Notes under the pieces: generated by a model
What the model saw: only the letters and a program-made list of their open reading frames with translations
Told to the model about the DNA's origin: nothing
Database searches by the model: none
Program-made: the position numbers and the translations under genes
Shown here: piece after piece, positions 1 through 9,728 of the stretch
Layout: every line of letters starts with the position of its first letter
How positions within the stretch are numbered: the stretch's first letter is position 1
Source: an uncultured Christensenella sp.
GTDB lineage: Bacteria > Bacillota > Clostridia > Christensenellales > Borkfalkiaceae
NCBI GenBank assembly: GCA_949878495.1
Contig: CATLAR010000006.1
Span: 1-38,944, forward strand
Direction of reading: 5' to 3'
DNA length: 38,944 nucleotides

Positions 1-2
1 TC

Positions 3-1580
3 CGCTACGTAAACGAACTTATCTGCGGTCGCGCCGCGGCTCTTGCAAAAAAATACGGCTTTTCGCAAGCCTCGGTGCAGCCCTCGGTTGTCTATCCCCA
101 GCACGTAAGCAAAAACTACGTAGCCGAGCTGGAAAGATTGATAACTCTGGCTTTCGACTCGCCGCCTTCGTCTGTTCTTTCGATGACCAAAGCGCTTTGC
201 GCGTACGCAATGCTCACCAAACGCATTAAAACGGGCGAGAGCGTGCTCATTTTCAATCTCGGCGAAGAACAGGTTTCCGTCGTCAAAACGTCGCTTTTGA
301 AAACGGGCGTGGCGGTGGACGGCGCGGACGGTCACAACGATCCCGCGTATCTCGGCGGCAACGACATAGACGACGCCGTCGCAAGGTTTCTCGAACGCGA
401 GATGGCGGGGCGCGAGAGTATGGGCAGACCGTCGAGCGGAGAGGACGGCTATCAGGCGGAAGGCTCTTTGAATTCCAAGCAGTATCTTTTCGTCAAGGAC
501 ATAAAGACGGCGAAGGTCATTTTCGGAATGCCGTCTTACGAGCGCGTTTTTAAGGACGGCGTACCCGTATGCGTTTCCCGCGATTTGTACGTTCAACGCA
601 GTATTACCCGCGAGCGGTTTTTGCAATGCACGGGCATTGCAGACGGCACGGGCGCGGCGAAACTCATTCTCGACTACGTTACCGAGGAGCTTGACCGTCC
701 CGTAAACGACGGCGTTAAAAAGATATTTTTCAGCGGCGGTCCCGTAGAAACGTACGGGCTTATCGACTTTTTGAAAAATGCTCTTGCAAAGCGCGTCAAG
801 GTTCTTACCTTCGAAAACCCCGTCGAGAGCTACGAGGGCGTTGAAAACGACGGCTTCAATATCCTCTCATACGAGGACGCGCTTTACGCTCCCGCGCTCG
901 GTTGCGCGCTTGCGGATATAAATAAACTCGACATACAGACGGTGCTCGCGCTCTCTTACGGGCTGAGGCTGTTCCTGTACGAGGGCGAGATACCCTATCT
1001 CGAACTGCTCGTAAACAAGGGCGACGTGTTGCCGCCCGAAGGTGCGGAGTTCTTCACGCCGCGACCTAAGGACAAAATCGGGCTTACAACCTCGCGCAAC
1101 AGCGTTAATTCCGCGCCGATGCATATTATGAGTACGGTGCTCAGCCGCGAGGATATAGCGGCGGGCAAGGACTCGCACCGTTTAGAATACGTCACGACTA
1201 GCGCGGGGCGTTGGTACCTGAGGGCGGACCCCAACAATAAGCGCGTTATGACCAAGCTGGTCAAATATGCGGGCGTGAAAATGCTCAACGGTTCGGAAAA
1301 CAAGAACGCGGGCGTTATTTATTACTACTACAAAAACACGCGGGTGCGGCTTATCGACAAGGTTTACGCCGTAATCGGCGTGCAGATAGACGGCGAAGGC
1401 CGCGCAAGACCGTACGCCGAAAACGACAGGGCACGGAACGGCAACGACACGGTTACCATTTTCTATCTATGGGATATTAAAAGGAACGGCAGGCTTATTC
1501 ACCGCGCGGGCGACAGGGAAGTAGTCTATAAGAAGGATATTAAGTTCGACTTCGACATAGACGAAATGCAGTTCAGTTAG
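3..1580 (+). CDS. Hsp70/DnaK-like ATPase, 5' end truncated by window edge
   Basis: Frame open from base 3 (RYVNELICGRAAALAKKYGF...). Hsp70/actin-fold motifs: phosphate-2-like 'GESVLIFNLGEEQVSVVKTSL', 'LGGNDIDDAVARFLE', adenosine-loop-like 'KKIFFSGGPVETYGLIDFLKNAL'. The listed ORF start at 75 is internal. Confidence 0.8.
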   Translation, partial: RYVNELICGRAAALAKKYGFSQASVQPSVVYPQHVSKNYVAELERLITLAFDSPPSSVLSMTKALCAYAMLTKRIKTGESVLIFNLGEEQVSVVKTSLLKTGVAVDGADGHNDPAYLGGNDIDDAVARFLEREMAGRESMGRPSSGEDGYQAEGSLNSKQYLFVKDIKTAKVIFGMPSYERVFKDGVPVCVSRDLYVQRSITRERFLQCTGIADGTGAAKLILDYVTEELDRPVNDGVKKIFFSGGPVETYGLIDFLKNALAKRVKVLTFENPVESYEGVENDGFNILSYEDALYAPALGCALADINKLDIQTVLALSYGLRLFLYEGEIPYLELLVNKGDVLPPEGAEFFTPRPKDKIGLTTSRNSVNSAPMHIMSTVLSREDIAAGKDSHRLEYVTTSAGRWYLRADPNNKRVMTKLVKYAGVKMLNGSENKNAGVIYYYYKNTRVRLIDKVYAVIGVQIDGEGRARPYAENDRARNGNDTVTIFYLWDIKRNGRLIHRAGDREVVYKKDIKFDFDIDEMQFS

Positions 1581-1617
1581 AAACCTCGTCAATCGGTTTC
1601 CCTTCGGGTGTAAGCCG

Positions 1618-1650
1618 AGTAGATGGTTCGAATCCACTTTGCCCTCCCCA
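1618..1650 (+). other. tRNA 3'-half-like fragment (T-loop and CCA-like end)
   Basis: 'GGTTCGAATCC' T-loop-like core followed by 'ACTTTGCCCTCCCCA'. Preceded by a hairpin 'GGTTTCCCTTCGGGTGTAAGCC' resembling a long variable arm. No 5' half is found. Confidence 0.3.
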
Positions 1651-1661
1651 ATGGAAGAGCG

Positions 1662-1729
1662 TTACCCCGCCTTGCCTTTCTGCTTAGGCGAAAGCGAAAA
1701 CGGACGGATGAGGGGTATAGGCGAGGTAA
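1662..1729. repeat. Intergenic hairpin/palindromic element
   Basis: TTACCCCGCC (1662-1671) pairs with GGCGAGGTAA (1720-1729) with one mismatch, in the gap before the SNF2 gene. Confidence 0.45.
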
Positions 1730-1759
1730 TAAACCCGAAATGCTAAGGAGTAACGGGAA

Positions 1760-4627
1760 ATGAAAGAAGAGAATTTCGAAATTAAATTTACCGACGGCGC
1801 GTTTACTGCCGACGAGCAGAAGAGCAATCTTCAGGGCAGAAAGCAGTTTACCCAAAAAGTAGCCGCCGCGGAAAAATACGTTGAATCGCTCGACAGTCAG
1901 GACGATTTCAGAAAACTCGTCATAGACCGCTCGTTCTATAAAAAGAACGCGGGGAGCAAGTACGGCATTCCCTTCGACAGAAGCATTCACTCCGCCGACG
2001 GAAGCGTTATTCTCACCGATCAGGAGCGCGCCGCCGAAAGGTTTTTGCGCGATCTGCGCGGGTTCGGTTTGCTTGCCGACGTAGTGGGAAGCGGTAAAAC
2101 GTACGAAGCGGGAGTAATTTTAAGCGAGCTTGCCGTGCGCGGCAAGGTGCGTTCGCTGCTTATCGTCGCGCCCGATCAGGTCTTTGAAAGCTGGGTCGGC
2201 GTGCTCGAAAATAAGTTCGGTTTGGGCAAAGGCGTTCTGTATCATGTCAAAAAGAGCGATAACCCGCCCTCGCTCAACGACGTTCTGAACGAAGTGGGTG
2301 TTACCAACGACGGCGGGTTTATGCGCACTAACCGTCCCGTAATAGTCGACGTGGACGTGTTTTCGCAGTGGCGTTACGCCGATAAATTTCTCGCCGACGT
2401 AGTAGTCGTGGACGAGGCGCATCACCTCAGCGAGGAAGCTGGCAAGTACGCGGGCGCAATGAAACTGCTGTCGGAGATGATGCAGACCAAGAAAAAAGCC
2501 GAGGCGACTTACTGTTTGCTTCTGACGGCGACGCCTCATTCGGGCAACCTTGAAAACATGTTCCGTCTGTGGTATTTCGTAAGGTGCAAGGGCGGCAACC
2601 CGTCCGACTTCGAGGTGAAGGACGACAAGGACAGGAGCAAACAGTACCGCGACGAGAAGCAGTACTATAAGGAATACATATGCCGCGGTGCGTCCAACGT
2701 CACGGAGTTTATAAGAAAAGTTAAGTATCAGGAAGTAGTTCAGAACTTCCCTTCCGAGTTCTACGACTATCTTAAAAAGACGGGCGAGGAAAAGACCTTC
2801 GACCGGAAATCCGAATACGACCGCTGTCTTTTGGCGGACGCGTTTCTGAACCTGCCCGAAAACGAGGAGCTTGCGTTCGGCGTTGAAAACAGCATTGCGC
2901 ACGCTTATCACAACGGCGTTTTATCCATTATGATAAGGCAGGGCAACGACCGCGGTAAGCGCAAAAAGATTTTCAACTATCTTTTTTATCCCCTTTCGCG
3001 CGGTCTTAAAAATATCGAATTCGCGGGTTTCGAGGGCGAAAAAATCACCGTCGATTTCGGCGATCTGAACGAGGCGGAGTTTCCCAAAATAAAGGGCAAA
3101 AAACTCTATCTCGACGAATACGTGCGGGGATATATCGAAGATAACGGCGGGCATCTCAAATTCGAGCAGGCTTACGCCGACGTAGTAAACCATCTTCTGG
3201 GCGCGCTTAAAGAAGCCGACCCTCAAAGCGAAGAAATTTTCAACAAGACCGGCTACGTCAATTATTACGCCAACAGAATCGCTTCCTGTCCCGCGGGTAT
3301 TGCGGAGAATACGCATATCGTGCCCGTAACGCTTTCGGGCGATAAGCTCGGCTACAAATTCGAGCTTGCGAAGTCCATTTTAAGGCGGCACGAGGGGCTG
3401 AGAGTGCTTGTGTTCTTCGATTACGAAGCCGGCAAAAACGATAAGTGTTGCGACGAGTTCTGCGCCGCGCTCAAAGCCGACGGCGAATTCGGCGACAGGG
3501 TGATAATAGGCGACGGCAAGTCGAATGTGGAAAAAATCGTAAACGCGTTCAATGCGCGCGAGGACGCTATACTCGTTGCGACCGACCCCAAGTTTACCGA
3601 GGGCGCGAACTTACAGGAATCGAACATTATCATTAACTATCAGGTTACGCCCGACCCGCTGGCGATGGACCAGCGCATAGGACGAATTTTCCGTCTGGGG
3701 CAGAAAAGCGACGTGTTTATTTACTCGCTCGCCGATATGAACAGACTCGAGGGTTTTGCGCTCGCGTATTTCTCGGCGATAGGGCTTTTGTCGAGTAACA
3801 GCGGCGACGCGACCATTCTCGCGGGCAGTAACTCCGACCAGATGGTGGCGGTGCGTTGCCGCGAATGCTCGCGCGTAAAACTGATGCCCCGTCAGGACTA
3901 CGAGGAAAAGAAGAGACGGCGTTCGAACGACCTCATTTGCCGCGCGACGCGCGCCTGCGAGGAGCTCAGCCCCGACGGCAAGGGTACGGAGATGACGGAA
4001 ATCACCGTCTACGACTTCAAATGCGACTGCTGCGGAACGGTGCTCACGCGCTCGGTTTCCGAGGGATATATGTGCCTTTCGCATGTTGCGGGCGGCGAAA
4101 AGGGCAAGATGTGCAACTCGGGCGAGCGGGGCGACAGGTCGGTTTATTGCCGCAAGATTTGCGCGCTGTCGCATTGTTCGAGATTTGAAAACGACAAACG
4201 CCTTGCGGGCAAGTGTCCCGCAATTAAAACTTACAGACAGAAACCCAACGTTTCGGACGCGGAACTTATGCGTATATGCGCAATGTGTACGAACGCGGCG
4301 TGCTGGGACGGCTGTAAGATAACGGGGTCCAATAAAGACCAGATTGCAAACTGTTCGGACTGCGAATACGCGGGGTGTTCGCCCGCGCCGCATTCCCTCG
4401 ATTTCGACGAGCGGTGGGAGGCTTATTGCCCTATGCCCTCGTGTAAGACCCGCCGTCCGCGCGGCAAACTGCGCCCGATAGTGGCAAGAACGTTCGCAAC
4501 GTTTATTAACGAACTCTGGAAGTTCAGCCACGACGGCGGCGAGAGTTTCTGCACCACGCTCGGCAACGAGGCGAACAGGGTTTCCGAAGTCAGGCGGATT
4601 TTGGAGATAAGCAACAAAAGCGAGTAA
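1760..4627 (+). CDS. SNF2-family (SF2) helicase with Cys-rich zinc-binding C-terminal region
   Basis: Motif I 'LLADVVGSGKTYEAGVIL', motif II 'VVVDEAHHLSE', motif III 'LLLTATPHSGN', motif V/VI 'ATDPKFTEGANLQESNIIINYQVTPDPLAMDQRIGRIFRLGQ'. Many CxxC pairs after about aa 695. RBS AAGGAG at 1745-1750. Confidence 0.9.
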   Translation: MKEENFEIKFTDGAFTADEQKSNLQGRKQFTQKVAAAEKYVESLDSQDDFRKLVIDRSFYKKNAGSKYGIPFDRSIHSADGSVILTDQERAAERFLRDLRGFGLLADVVGSGKTYEAGVILSELAVRGKVRSLLIVAPDQVFESWVGVLENKFGLGKGVLYHVKKSDNPPSLNDVLNEVGVTNDGGFMRTNRPVIVDVDVFSQWRYADKFLADVVVVDEAHHLSEEAGKYAGAMKLLSEMMQTKKKAEATYCLLLTATPHSGNLENMFRLWYFVRCKGGNPSDFEVKDDKDRSKQYRDEKQYYKEYICRGASNVTEFIRKVKYQEVVQNFPSEFYDYLKKTGEEKTFDRKSEYDRCLLADAFLNLPENEELAFGVENSIAHAYHNGVLSIMIRQGNDRGKRKKIFNYLFYPLSRGLKNIEFAGFEGEKITVDFGDLNEAEFPKIKGKKLYLDEYVRGYIEDNGGHLKFEQAYADVVNHLLGALKEADPQSEEIFNKTGYVNYYANRIASCPAGIAENTHIVPVTLSGDKLGYKFELAKSILRRHEGLRVLVFFDYEAGKNDKCCDEFCAALKADGEFGDRVIIGDGKSNVEKIVNAFNAREDAILVATDPKFTEGANLQESNIIINYQVTPDPLAMDQRIGRIFRLGQKSDVFIYSLADMNRLEGFALAYFSAIGLLSSNSGDATILAGSNSDQMVAVRCRECSRVKLMPRQDYEEKKRRRSNDLICRATRACEELSPDGKGTEMTEITVYDFKCDCCGTVLTRSVSEGYMCLSHVAGGEKGKMCNSGERGDRSVYCRKICALSHCSRFENDKRLAGKCPAIKTYRQKPNVSDAELMRICAMCTNAACWDGCKITGSNKDQIANCSDCEYAGCSPAPHSLDFDERWEAYCPMPSCKTRRPRGKLRPIVARTFATFINELWKFSHDGGESFCTTLGNEANRVSEVRRILEISNKSE

Positions 4628-4660
4628 TCAGACCGTCGTTTACGGCGTTAAAGGTGAATT

Positions 4661-6319
4661 ATGGCTAAAATCATAGTAGGTCAGGAGTACGCCAAAGAAT
4701 TCGAGAGTATCTGCGCCCTTTACGGGGGCGGGTTCCTCTCCTCCGACGTACATATAAAAAAGGCGCACGGCTCGGTCATTCAGACCCCGACGCATACATT
4801 CGAGTTCCGCGAAAAGGAGCACGGCGTCAACGGCTCGGGCGAGAACGAGGAACAGACGCTTGCGTTCAACAAGGACGGCGCAAGCTGGTTTTCCGCGCTC
4901 CGCGGCGAGAAGTTCGACAGCGGCAACGCCGATTGGAAACAGCTGATAATGGACGTCGCCGCCGATTATCACAAGCATTATTCGCTTATCGAATTCCGGC
5001 ACACGGCGTCCAAAGCCTCGTACGCCGAAGAACGCCGTCTGCGCGACAGGTTCAAAACGGGTTTTATAGACAGAGTATTCCCCGACGGCGTTTCGTTCAC
5101 GGTAGCCGAAAACAGGCGCACCGCGCCCGAAAATTATTACGCGGTGTCGATGCGCCTTGAAATCAACGGCGGCGGCGAAAGCGCGCCCGTGCTCGGAAAA
5201 CTCTATTTCCGCGACGGCGGCGACGGCAAACTTACCCCCGTATCCGCGCGGGAAGCCGAGCGCGTTCAGGTGTTTATCGAAAGCGCGGTGCCCGCGGAAA
5301 ACGACGTTGAAACCGCGGGGTTTATCGACGTCGCGCTCGTCGGTAAAGTATTCTCGGGGCTTGAAAAAACTTTCAGGGGCGGCAAGTTCGCAGACTATGC
5401 CGCGTTCAACGGCAAGTATAAACGGGAGATTAAAAACCTGCTGGCGCAGCTTGCCACCAGCGAGATAAAGTCCCTCGAATGCACGAACGTAAAAGTGCTC
5501 GGTATTTCGCACGTGGAATGGGAACGCTCGGTTTACGACGTTTATTACCGCGGGCGCAACGTTCTCGAACTCACCGCGGGCGTTAACGGCACGGTATCGC
5601 TGACCTGCTCCAACTGCGGTGAAAACGCCCTTCTCGTCGACGGAAACAGAGTGGTTTTCAAGGACGGCAACGCGGACGTGGAACTCAACTTCGAAAGGGA
5701 CGATCTGGGGCTTACCCCCAAACATATAGCGCAAATACGTGAGTCGGGCGAGATAAACGACCATCTGTTTACGGTGGCTTGCAAAGAAAACCCGAGAAAC
5801 CGCGACTGCACGCGCGTCGTGTGCGCTTCGCAGGCGATAAACGTCGCCGTCGGTATAAATCCCGACGGCTCGGAAATTTACGAGCGCAAATGCCGCGGCT
5901 GCCGTTATCCCGAAATTATCTTCACCGATATTTTTTCGGACGGGGACGGGGTCGGCAAATATACGCCGAGGCTGCAGTTCGCAGCGGATACGCTTTCGCT
6001 CGTCGACGTGCCCACCGTCAGGTGCCGCTGTTGCGGGCGGGAATTTACCGTTTCGGCAATGCCTGCAAATAAAATTTGTCATTTCTGTGCGCGCGACGAC
6101 AAGTCGTCCGCGGCTAAAAAACTTTACAGAAAATACGCGGGAATGCTTTCGCTCGGCGTAAGGCTGGCGCACCTTTTCGCAAAGAAATATTGCAAAGAAG
6201 AGGACAACGTCATTTTGTTCGAGCTGGGGCGCGACTGCTACGTTTTCGATAAGCTCAACTTTAAAGAACGCGGGTTTATCAAAAAGCCCGAAAAGGTTGT
6301 CAGAGGGGTGTTAAGATGA
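4661..6319 (+). CDS. Uncharacterized Cys-rich protein with several zinc-ribbon-like CxxC pairs
   Basis: Long ORF in the operon, overlapping the next gene by 4 nt. CxxC motifs: 'TCSNCGENA', 'RKCRGCRYP', 'VRCRCCGREF', 'KICHFCARDD'. Confidence 0.8.
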   Translation: MAKIIVGQEYAKEFESICALYGGGFLSSDVHIKKAHGSVIQTPTHTFEFREKEHGVNGSGENEEQTLAFNKDGASWFSALRGEKFDSGNADWKQLIMDVAADYHKHYSLIEFRHTASKASYAEERRLRDRFKTGFIDRVFPDGVSFTVAENRRTAPENYYAVSMRLEINGGGESAPVLGKLYFRDGGDGKLTPVSAREAERVQVFIESAVPAENDVETAGFIDVALVGKVFSGLEKTFRGGKFADYAAFNGKYKREIKNLLAQLATSEIKSLECTNVKVLGISHVEWERSVYDVYYRGRNVLELTAGVNGTVSLTCSNCGENALLVDGNRVVFKDGNADVELNFERDDLGLTPKHIAQIRESGEINDHLFTVACKENPRNRDCTRVVCASQAINVAVGINPDGSEIYERKCRGCRYPEIIFTDIFSDGDGVGKYTPRLQFAADTLSLVDVPTVRCRCCGREFTVSAMPANKICHFCARDDKSSAAKKLYRKYAGMLSLGVRLAHLFAKKYCKEEDNVILFELGRDCYVFDKLNFKERGFIKKPEKVVRGVLR

Positions 6320-9300
6320 AGAAAAGCAACAAGATATTCCTTTTAATATGCCTCGGTCTGGCGTTCGCCGTCGATTTTTCGGTTATGGTGTTTTTGCTCG
6401 TCGGCGGCGTTCAGGGGCAGTTCTGGCTGTTCCCCCTGTTTTTCGCGCTGTTCGACGCCGCGTTCATTTTACAGGCTATATTTTCAAACTTCCGCTTTAA
6501 ATATACCGTAGCGGAAATAATTTCTTATCTCGCGCTGTCAATCGTTGCGCTCTGCATAATGCTTTGGGCGGACGTTTTCCCAGGTGGCGAAACGTACTTT
6601 ACCGACGGCGCGGCGGCGCTATGGTTTGTCCTGCATATCGCGGGGTTAATTACTTCGCTTATCTGCTATCTGCGCGCGGCTGACTTTTTAAGGGGAAAAA
6701 TAGGCGCGGCGGTAGCCGCCCTGTTCATTGCGGCTTGCGGTGCGGGCGCGGGCTATTACGGCGTCAGCCTTGCCGCAAACGGCTTTCTTGGCCAGGGTCC
6801 CGAAACTTCGGTGCGTCCGCTTTCCTACGAGTACCTCGAAGAGTCCGACTCGTACGCGGTAAAACGCGTGCTGAACGGCAAGGGTACGAGCGTGACTGTT
6901 CCCGACGAGTTTAACGGCAAAAAAATAACCCGCATTTCTTCTTCTATTTTCTACGACGCGGGTATTACCGACGTAACGCTCGACTGCGCGCCTACGGTTG
7001 AGATCACAGATAATTTCGTCGCGAAAGAGGGCGTTACCATTCACACGCCCCGCGCAAATGCCGACGCGTTCAGAAGAAATTTCTTCGGCGGCAAGTATTA
7101 CTCGCTCGCCAACGCGGTCGCGCCTTACGACCTTGAAAACGACGAGGTTTTCGTGACTTTTTCATATGACGCGGAGGCTTTGGAGTCGGCTGGCGACAAG
7201 TTTTTGCCCACGTATATAGCAAAGAAGGGCACGAGGTTCGACCTCGGTTATTTCAAGGATATTCCCTATGCATTGCGCGCGGACAGACGCTCCGACGAGG
7301 ATCTGTTCTGGTGCTTGTCGTCAAACGGCGGCAAAATGCTTTCACCACTCGTACTTGAAAACGGCGACGGGTTAAACGGCGCGACTCTCAACGAAAACGC
7401 GCCTAAAATCAAAGTCGGGTTCGAGCGCGTTTACAAGGTCTATCCCGTTATGGACGAAATCTCGTCCACGTACGTGAACAACGACAAGAAGTATTTCCTT
7501 GCCGACGAGTTCGAATACTCCGTTGTAAACGGCGCTACTCTCGATTATAAGCTCACCGTTCCTCAATTCGCCGACGAAATCACGTCGAGGATTACCAGAA
7601 ATGGTTTTGATCTAGAATGGTGGTACGCCAACGGCAACCGCACGGCACAGTTTTTGCGTTGCGAATCGCTATCGGCGCTGCTCGAACGCGGACTTACGAC
7701 CGACGGTATTTCGTCAAGCCCCGACTTCGTTACGCTCGCGCCCCATTGGGAAATGGTCGCGCCGGACGTGATTATGACTACCGACTGTGCGGACAACGCC
7801 GTCGTTTACGGTGAAAATATTAACTTCTCCGTTGACGCCGTTTCGCTCGTCGACGGTGCGGTTATGACCTATTATTGGGAGCGCAAGGACAGTTTCGGGC
7901 AGTTCCTTACGATAGACAACAAGACGGACGGCTATTCCAAATATAACTTCCTCGAAAGCGAGGCGGGCACGTATTACTGCACCGTTACGGTGACGGCGGA
8001 CTGTACTTCGCTTTCTTCGAACCGCACCGGCTCGGTTGAAGTCAAACTCAACCCCAGACCTTTAACCGTTGAATGGACTTATCCGCAAAACGACGTTTAC
8101 GACGGCAATTATAAACAGATTACCTGTGAAATCGTCGACGGTGTGATAAACAACGACAACGTAAGCCTTTTTTACAACGAGTCCAACAGAGTAAAATACG
8201 CGGGCAGGCATTATGTTTCCGTAGGGCTTGCCGTGGGCGGCACGGGCAGGTACACTATCGCTAACGAAAGCTCGGTTTCTTTCGAGATTAAAAAAGCGCC
8301 GTTATATATCGCGTTCTCTGAAGTTGAAACCGTTTACAACGGTTACGACCAAGCCCCGGAGTATACCGTGACAGGCGAGGTTGAAACCGACGTCGGCGGC
8401 GTTCGGTTTAACCCCGTTTCCGCCAAAAATTCGGCGGGCGTTTACGATTACGCGCTGGTTATCGGCACGGATACGATATCTTCCTGCTATTACATTGAGG
8501 GTTGTACTTCGCCCGTCGAATGCAGCTTTACGGACAACCGCATAGTAACCAAGTTTACTATCAAACCTTACGGGGTAGACGTCAGCTGGAGCGTGGTGGG
8601 CGTGAATACGGGCACTTCGGACAGATTTACTTACGACGGCAAGTCGCACACGGTAACCGCGACGGCAAAGGGCGTTTCGGGTACTAATATAATTGTAGAC
8701 GTAACCGTTCCCGTAGTCAGAGACGCTGGAGATTACGCGATAACCGCATCCTGCCGCAGTACCAACTACACCGTTAAGAGCGGCGGAGAAAAGACGGTTA
8801 TTATAGATAAAAAGACGGTAACGCCGACTTACGGCAGCCTTAAACTCATTTATAACGGTGGGTTGCAGACTCCCGAAGCGTATGTTTACGGCGTGGGAAC
8901 CGACCCTTCTACCATTCCCGTAAACGGCACGGGCGGCGCGAAGAACGTAGGTACGTATACTTTCACGGCTACGACCCCCGCAAACGCCAATTACGAGCTT
9001 ACGGGTGAAAGCAGCAGACAATTTACTATTGCGCCGTATACCGTGCGTATAAACTGGTCGGATAATTACGTGATTTACGACGGCAAACCGCATTTGCCCA
9101 AAGCCTCCGCGCAGGGGCTTGGCAGCGACGGCGAGCTGTCCTTCAAAGTGGATTTTATTCAGGGCGGTTCGCCCGTAAATTCGGGCAATTATGCCTGCCG
9201 CGGAACTATAATCGACGGCGATAAATATCTTGCGGCAAATTACGTCATAGACGGCAATTACGGCGATTTGTCGCAACTCGTAATCGACAGGGCTACCCTC

Positions 9301-9600
9301 AACGTCAACCCCGACGATTTGGTTATCTCCGCGGGTGAAACCGCGGCAAGCGTGCAACAGCGGCTTACTTACTCCGTGACGGGCTTCGTCAACGGCGAAA
9401 AGCGTGGCGATTTCAATTTCGGTTCGGTTTATATAGAGATCGTCGACGCGCGCGGCGTCGTCATAAGTAACGGCGTTGCGCTCACCGCAGGTACTTATAC
9501 GCTGAGGGCTTGCACCTCTTACGGAAATCACGACCAGCCGCTCGGCGGAAGCAACTACGTGCTGCATTTCGGCACGGGTACGCTTACGGTCAGAGGGTAG
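6316..9600 (+). CDS. Polytopic membrane protein with BspA-LRR-like segment and repeated MBG/bacterial Ig-like ectodomains
   Basis: About five hydrophobic helices in the first ~170 aa, then 'SVTVPDEFNGKKITRISSSIFYDAGITDVTL' (BspA-LRR-like), then repeated units such as 'VYDGNYKQITCEI', 'VYNGYDQAPEYTVTG', 'TYDGKSHTVTATAKGV', 'IYNGGLQTPEAYVYG', 'IYDGKPHLPKASAQG'. Confidence 0.8.
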   Translation: MKKSNKIFLLICLGLAFAVDFSVMVFLLVGGVQGQFWLFPLFFALFDAAFILQAIFSNFRFKYTVAEIISYLALSIVALCIMLWADVFPGGETYFTDGAAALWFVLHIAGLITSLICYLRAADFLRGKIGAAVAALFIAACGAGAGYYGVSLAANGFLGQGPETSVRPLSYEYLEESDSYAVKRVLNGKGTSVTVPDEFNGKKITRISSSIFYDAGITDVTLDCAPTVEITDNFVAKEGVTIHTPRANADAFRRNFFGGKYYSLANAVAPYDLENDEVFVTFSYDAEALESAGDKFLPTYIAKKGTRFDLGYFKDIPYALRADRRSDEDLFWCLSSNGGKMLSPLVLENGDGLNGATLNENAPKIKVGFERVYKVYPVMDEISSTYVNNDKKYFLADEFEYSVVNGATLDYKLTVPQFADEITSRITRNGFDLEWWYANGNRTAQFLRCESLSALLERGLTTDGISSSPDFVTLAPHWEMVAPDVIMTTDCADNAVVYGENINFSVDAVSLVDGAVMTYYWERKDSFGQFLTIDNKTDGYSKYNFLESEAGTYYCTVTVTADCTSLSSNRTGSVEVKLNPRPLTVEWTYPQNDVYDGNYKQITCEIVDGVINNDNVSLFYNESNRVKYAGRHYVSVGLAVGGTGRYTIANESSVSFEIKKAPLYIAFSEVETVYNGYDQAPEYTVTGEVETDVGGVRFNPVSAKNSAGVYDYALVIGTDTISSCYYIEGCTSPVECSFTDNRIVTKFTIKPYGVDVSWSVVGVNTGTSDRFTYDGKSHTVTATAKGVSGTNIIVDVTVPVVRDAGDYAITASCRSTNYTVKSGGEKTVIIDKKTVTPTYGSLKLIYNGGLQTPEAYVYGVGTDPSTIPVNGTGGAKNVGTYTFTATTPANANYELTGESSRQFTIAPYTVRINWSDNYVIYDGKPHLPKASAQGLGSDGELSFKVDFIQGGSPVNSGNYACRGTIIDGDKYLAANYVIDGNYGDLSQLVIDRATLNVNPDDLVISAGETAASVQQRLTYSVTGFVNGEKRGDFNFGSVYIEIVDARGVVISNGVALTAGTYTLRACTSYGNHDQPLGGSNYVLHFGTGTLTVRG

Positions 9601-9601
9601 C

Positions 9602-9680
9602 CCCATCTCATCAGTCCCTTACGGGACAGCCGAGATTCCTCTTGCCCTCGCATTGAGGATAGGGGCAGGGGTGAGGTGCT
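9602..9680. repeat. Intergenic nested hairpin element
   Basis: ATCTC(9605-9609)...GAGAT(9632-9636) encloses GTCCC(9614-9618)-TTAC-GGGAC(9623-9627). A second hairpin-prone segment follows (CCTC gcatt GAGG). Confidence 0.45.
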
Positions 9681-9728
9681 TATATGATTTTACTTTAAAC
9701 GGAGAGGCGTGCAAAAGGAGTTTAGTTT

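Noticed and set aside
4640-6172. 510-aa antisense ORF
   Set aside because: Lies wholly opposite the better supported Cys-rich CDS (4661-6319) with RBS-like context and operon placement. Long antisense ORFs here reflect codon/GC bias; no recognisable domain.
8302-9606. 434-aa antisense ORF
   Set aside because: Antisense to the MBG-repeat protein; Arg/Ala/Val-rich shadow translation without motifs.
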